A DNA stretch of 64,000 bases from Rhizobium sp. NXC14 (GTDB lineage: Bacteria > Pseudomonadota > Alphaproteobacteria > Rhizobiales > Rhizobiaceae): NCBI RefSeq assembly GCF_002117485.1, contig NZ_CP021032.1:1-64000 (forward strand), in the 5' to 3' direction. A model generated the notes under the pieces. That model searched no databases. It was not told where the DNA came from and saw only the letters and a list, made by a program, of their open reading frames with translations. Shown in pieces: positions 62,787 through 64,000 of this stretch; positions within the stretch are counted from its first letter, which is position 1, and each line of letters starts with the position of its first letter. The translations under genes were made by a program, and so were the position numbers.

Positions 62787-62821
62787 GGAGTGAACGCGGG
62801 CATCGAGCCCGCATTCACTCC
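62787..62821. repeat. 15-bp hairpin in accessory DNA
   Basis: GGAGTGAACGCGGGC (62787-62801) pairs with GCCCGCATTCACTCC (62807-62821) with one mismatch and a five-base loop. It lies in the otherwise empty 62,751-63,060 gap. Confidence 0.55.
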
Positions 62822-63060
62822 TCCTGTCGTGCCACACGAGACCAAGGACTGCCTGCTCAGATATCCGAGTCTGCCGTGAGGCTCGTGCCGCCTCAAGGAC
62901 TTCGCGGCCCCTCCAATTTTCAGCCGGCGCCCTGAAAGGCACCGTCAGAAAATCGGTTCCTCCGCTCGCCGGCTCCGCCGGTCGCTGACGCGATCCTTGA
63001 CCCGGCCCGACCCCCACGACCCGGGGCGTCATCTTTCACATCATTCAGGAGATGACGACG

Positions 63061-63228
63061 ATGACGGTTGCACTCGAAATTCAGGTTGAAGAACTGCGCG
63101 CCGAGCTCAGGAACGCCGATCCCGCCGAGCGCCGCCAGATCGAAGCGGAGCTGGAGATCGCTCAGGCCGAACTGACTGTAGCGATCGCCGAACAGGAGGG
63201 CACCATCGATGCTGCGCCACCCTTCTGA
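63061..63228 (+). CDS. Small coiled-coil protein, 55 residues
   Basis: The protein reads MTVALEIQVEELRAELRNADPAERR and onward, a charged, heptad-like helix. AGGAG lies nine bases before this ATG; another in-frame ATG nine bases upstream is too near it. Proteins of this size and type accompany DUF736 genes on rhizobial plasmids. Function unknown. Confidence 0.65.
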   Translation: MTVALEIQVEELRAELRNADPAERRQIEAELEIAQAELTVAIAEQEGTIDAAPPF

Positions 63229-63309
63229 GGGTGGCCTTTGCCTTCCCGCCTGGGCCGGCACGCCGGATCGACCGGCGCGTCGCCCCGAAGCTGTGCTTCA
63301 CATCAAAGA

Positions 63310-63609
63310 TTACCGGTTATGAAGGCTTCCCGGACAGCTCCAGACCATGGGTTCACGTCGGATTCTTGTGTTCGGTCTATAGCCGCGCGCCCGTTTCGTC
63401 CGAAGAAGATCAAGGAACATGCTTACTGCATCCTCTTCCTTGTCGAAGTGATGCACCATGGCCTGGCCGGTCGTTCCGATGCGTCCCCATCGCCGCGTCA
63501 AGCAGGGCGTGCCGAACAGCGTTGGTTCGATCGCAAGCACGTAGAAGCGCGCCATATTTTTCGTCGCGTCCGTGCGTTCGATATAGAGCTGATAGGGCTG
63601 AGCGAGCAT
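63310..63609 (-). CDS. WGR domain protein
   Basis: The 99-residue protein starts MLAQPYQLYIERTDATKNMARFYVLAIEPTLFG and contains RRWGRIGTTGQAMVHHFDKEEDAVSMFLDLLRTKRARGY, a full WGR domain. WGR domains bind DNA or nucleic acids in PARPs and MolR-like proteins; small rhizobial members are common on plasmids and their role is unknown. No ribosome binding site is clear. It is convergent with the small coiled protein gene. Confidence 0.85.
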   Translation of the reverse strand: MLAQPYQLYIERTDATKNMARFYVLAIEPTLFGTPCLTRRWGRIGTTGQAMVHHFDKEEDAVSMFLDLLRTKRARGYRPNTRIRREPMVWSCPGSLHNR

Positions 63610-63681
63610 GACGGAAGAATCGCTTATTCCAGCTTTTGCGTCCAACGACACTTGTGAATCGGTCGACCCGCACCGATTCAT

Positions 63682-64000
63682 TTTCGTGATGATGGCCGAA
63701 ACCGACGATAGTGGGCGAGCCGGCCAATGGTCGCCGGGGGCTATTCGCTTCGATCACGCAAGCCCACAAGCGACCTCCGCCTCCGGTCGCCGGTCTCGTT
63801 GGATGATGTGAGCGAATGATCGCCGAGGGGTTCTATCCTCGATGCGTCTCCCGCCGGCTCACGCCGGAAGCGGTCGCGGCCCCTTCGGGTCCGCGGGTCT
63901 TCTTCTCTCTGACGTCCTATTTTACTCCAGCAAATCCGGCGTCAAGGACGGCGCGGTCGCCCCCAATTTTTCCGCCGCTGCGTTTCACTGCGCTCTGGAA
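63682..64000. other. Region without a recognisable gene at the window end
   Basis: Small frames here have no family features. A short GC-rich hairpin-like segment (GCGGCCCCTTCGGGTCCGC) lies near 63,875. The next gene probably begins beyond the window. Confidence 0.4.

Overview
This window is chromosome-like DNA of a Rhizobium (R. leguminosarum/etli group, Alphaproteobacteria). The basis is the high GC content, the closeness of the protein types to that group (RHE_PE00001-family protein, HmrR/ActP copper pair, cyoABCD with SURF1), the EcfG-type stress promoters and the rhizobial mosaic intergenic repeats. No rRNA, tRNA or CRISPR array was recognised.

Layout. 0.2-4 kb: an HTH protein of the DUF1612 type, then a minus-strand operon of ECF sigma factor, membrane anti-sigma factor and Bax-inhibitor-1 protein, then a small conserved protein. 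3.9-6.9 kb: copper defence (CueR/HmrR and a Cu+ P-type ATPase) with a clear MerR-type operator. 7-18.8 kb: TreY (trehalose synthesis, behind a perfect EcfG promoter), penicillin-binding protein 1C, a 1,823-residue alpha-2-macroglobulin, a secreted MsrA and an L,D-transpeptidase, making a cell-envelope and stress block. 19-24 kb: a single-domain response regulator (EcfG promoter), a TetR/Bcr-type drug efflux pair, an ACS-family MFS carrier and a LacI regulator. 24.3-28.8 kb: a glycine-zipper protein and an MdlA/MdlB-like heterodimeric ABC exporter. 29.1-33.9 kb: a TauT/NitT-type ABC importer with a PrpF/GalD-type tautomerase and a divergent LysR regulator with an evident operator. 34.2-38.8 kb: an FAD/NAD(P)-binding protein, a hybrid histidine kinase with tandem PAS domains (EcfG promoter) and an acyltransferase.

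39-44 kb: the cytochrome bo3 ubiquinol oxidase operon cyoABCD followed by SURF1. 44.4-46.7 kb: an MFS carrier, an alpha/beta hydrolase apparently wedged between the MFS gene and a decayed copy of its 3' end, and a mosaic repeat. 46.8-53.9 kb: a five-gene minus-strand cluster of three glycosyltransferases, a very unusual ABC-exporter-like protein whose nucleotide-binding domain has lost every catalytic motif and carries a large insertion, and a stand-alone cyclic-nucleotide-binding protein. 54-60 kb: an oligopeptide ABC importer operon. 60-61.4 kb: a class III nucleotide cyclase. 61.5-64 kb: accessory DNA with a broken IS4-family transposase, a DUF736 protein, a small coiled protein and a WGR-domain protein.

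Themes. Three exact GGAAC-N16/17-CGTT promoters tie treY, the receiver protein and the hybrid kinase to the general stress response. The main candidate for an undescribed system is the glycosyltransferase / pseudo-ABC / cNMP-binding cluster at 46.8-53.9 kb.
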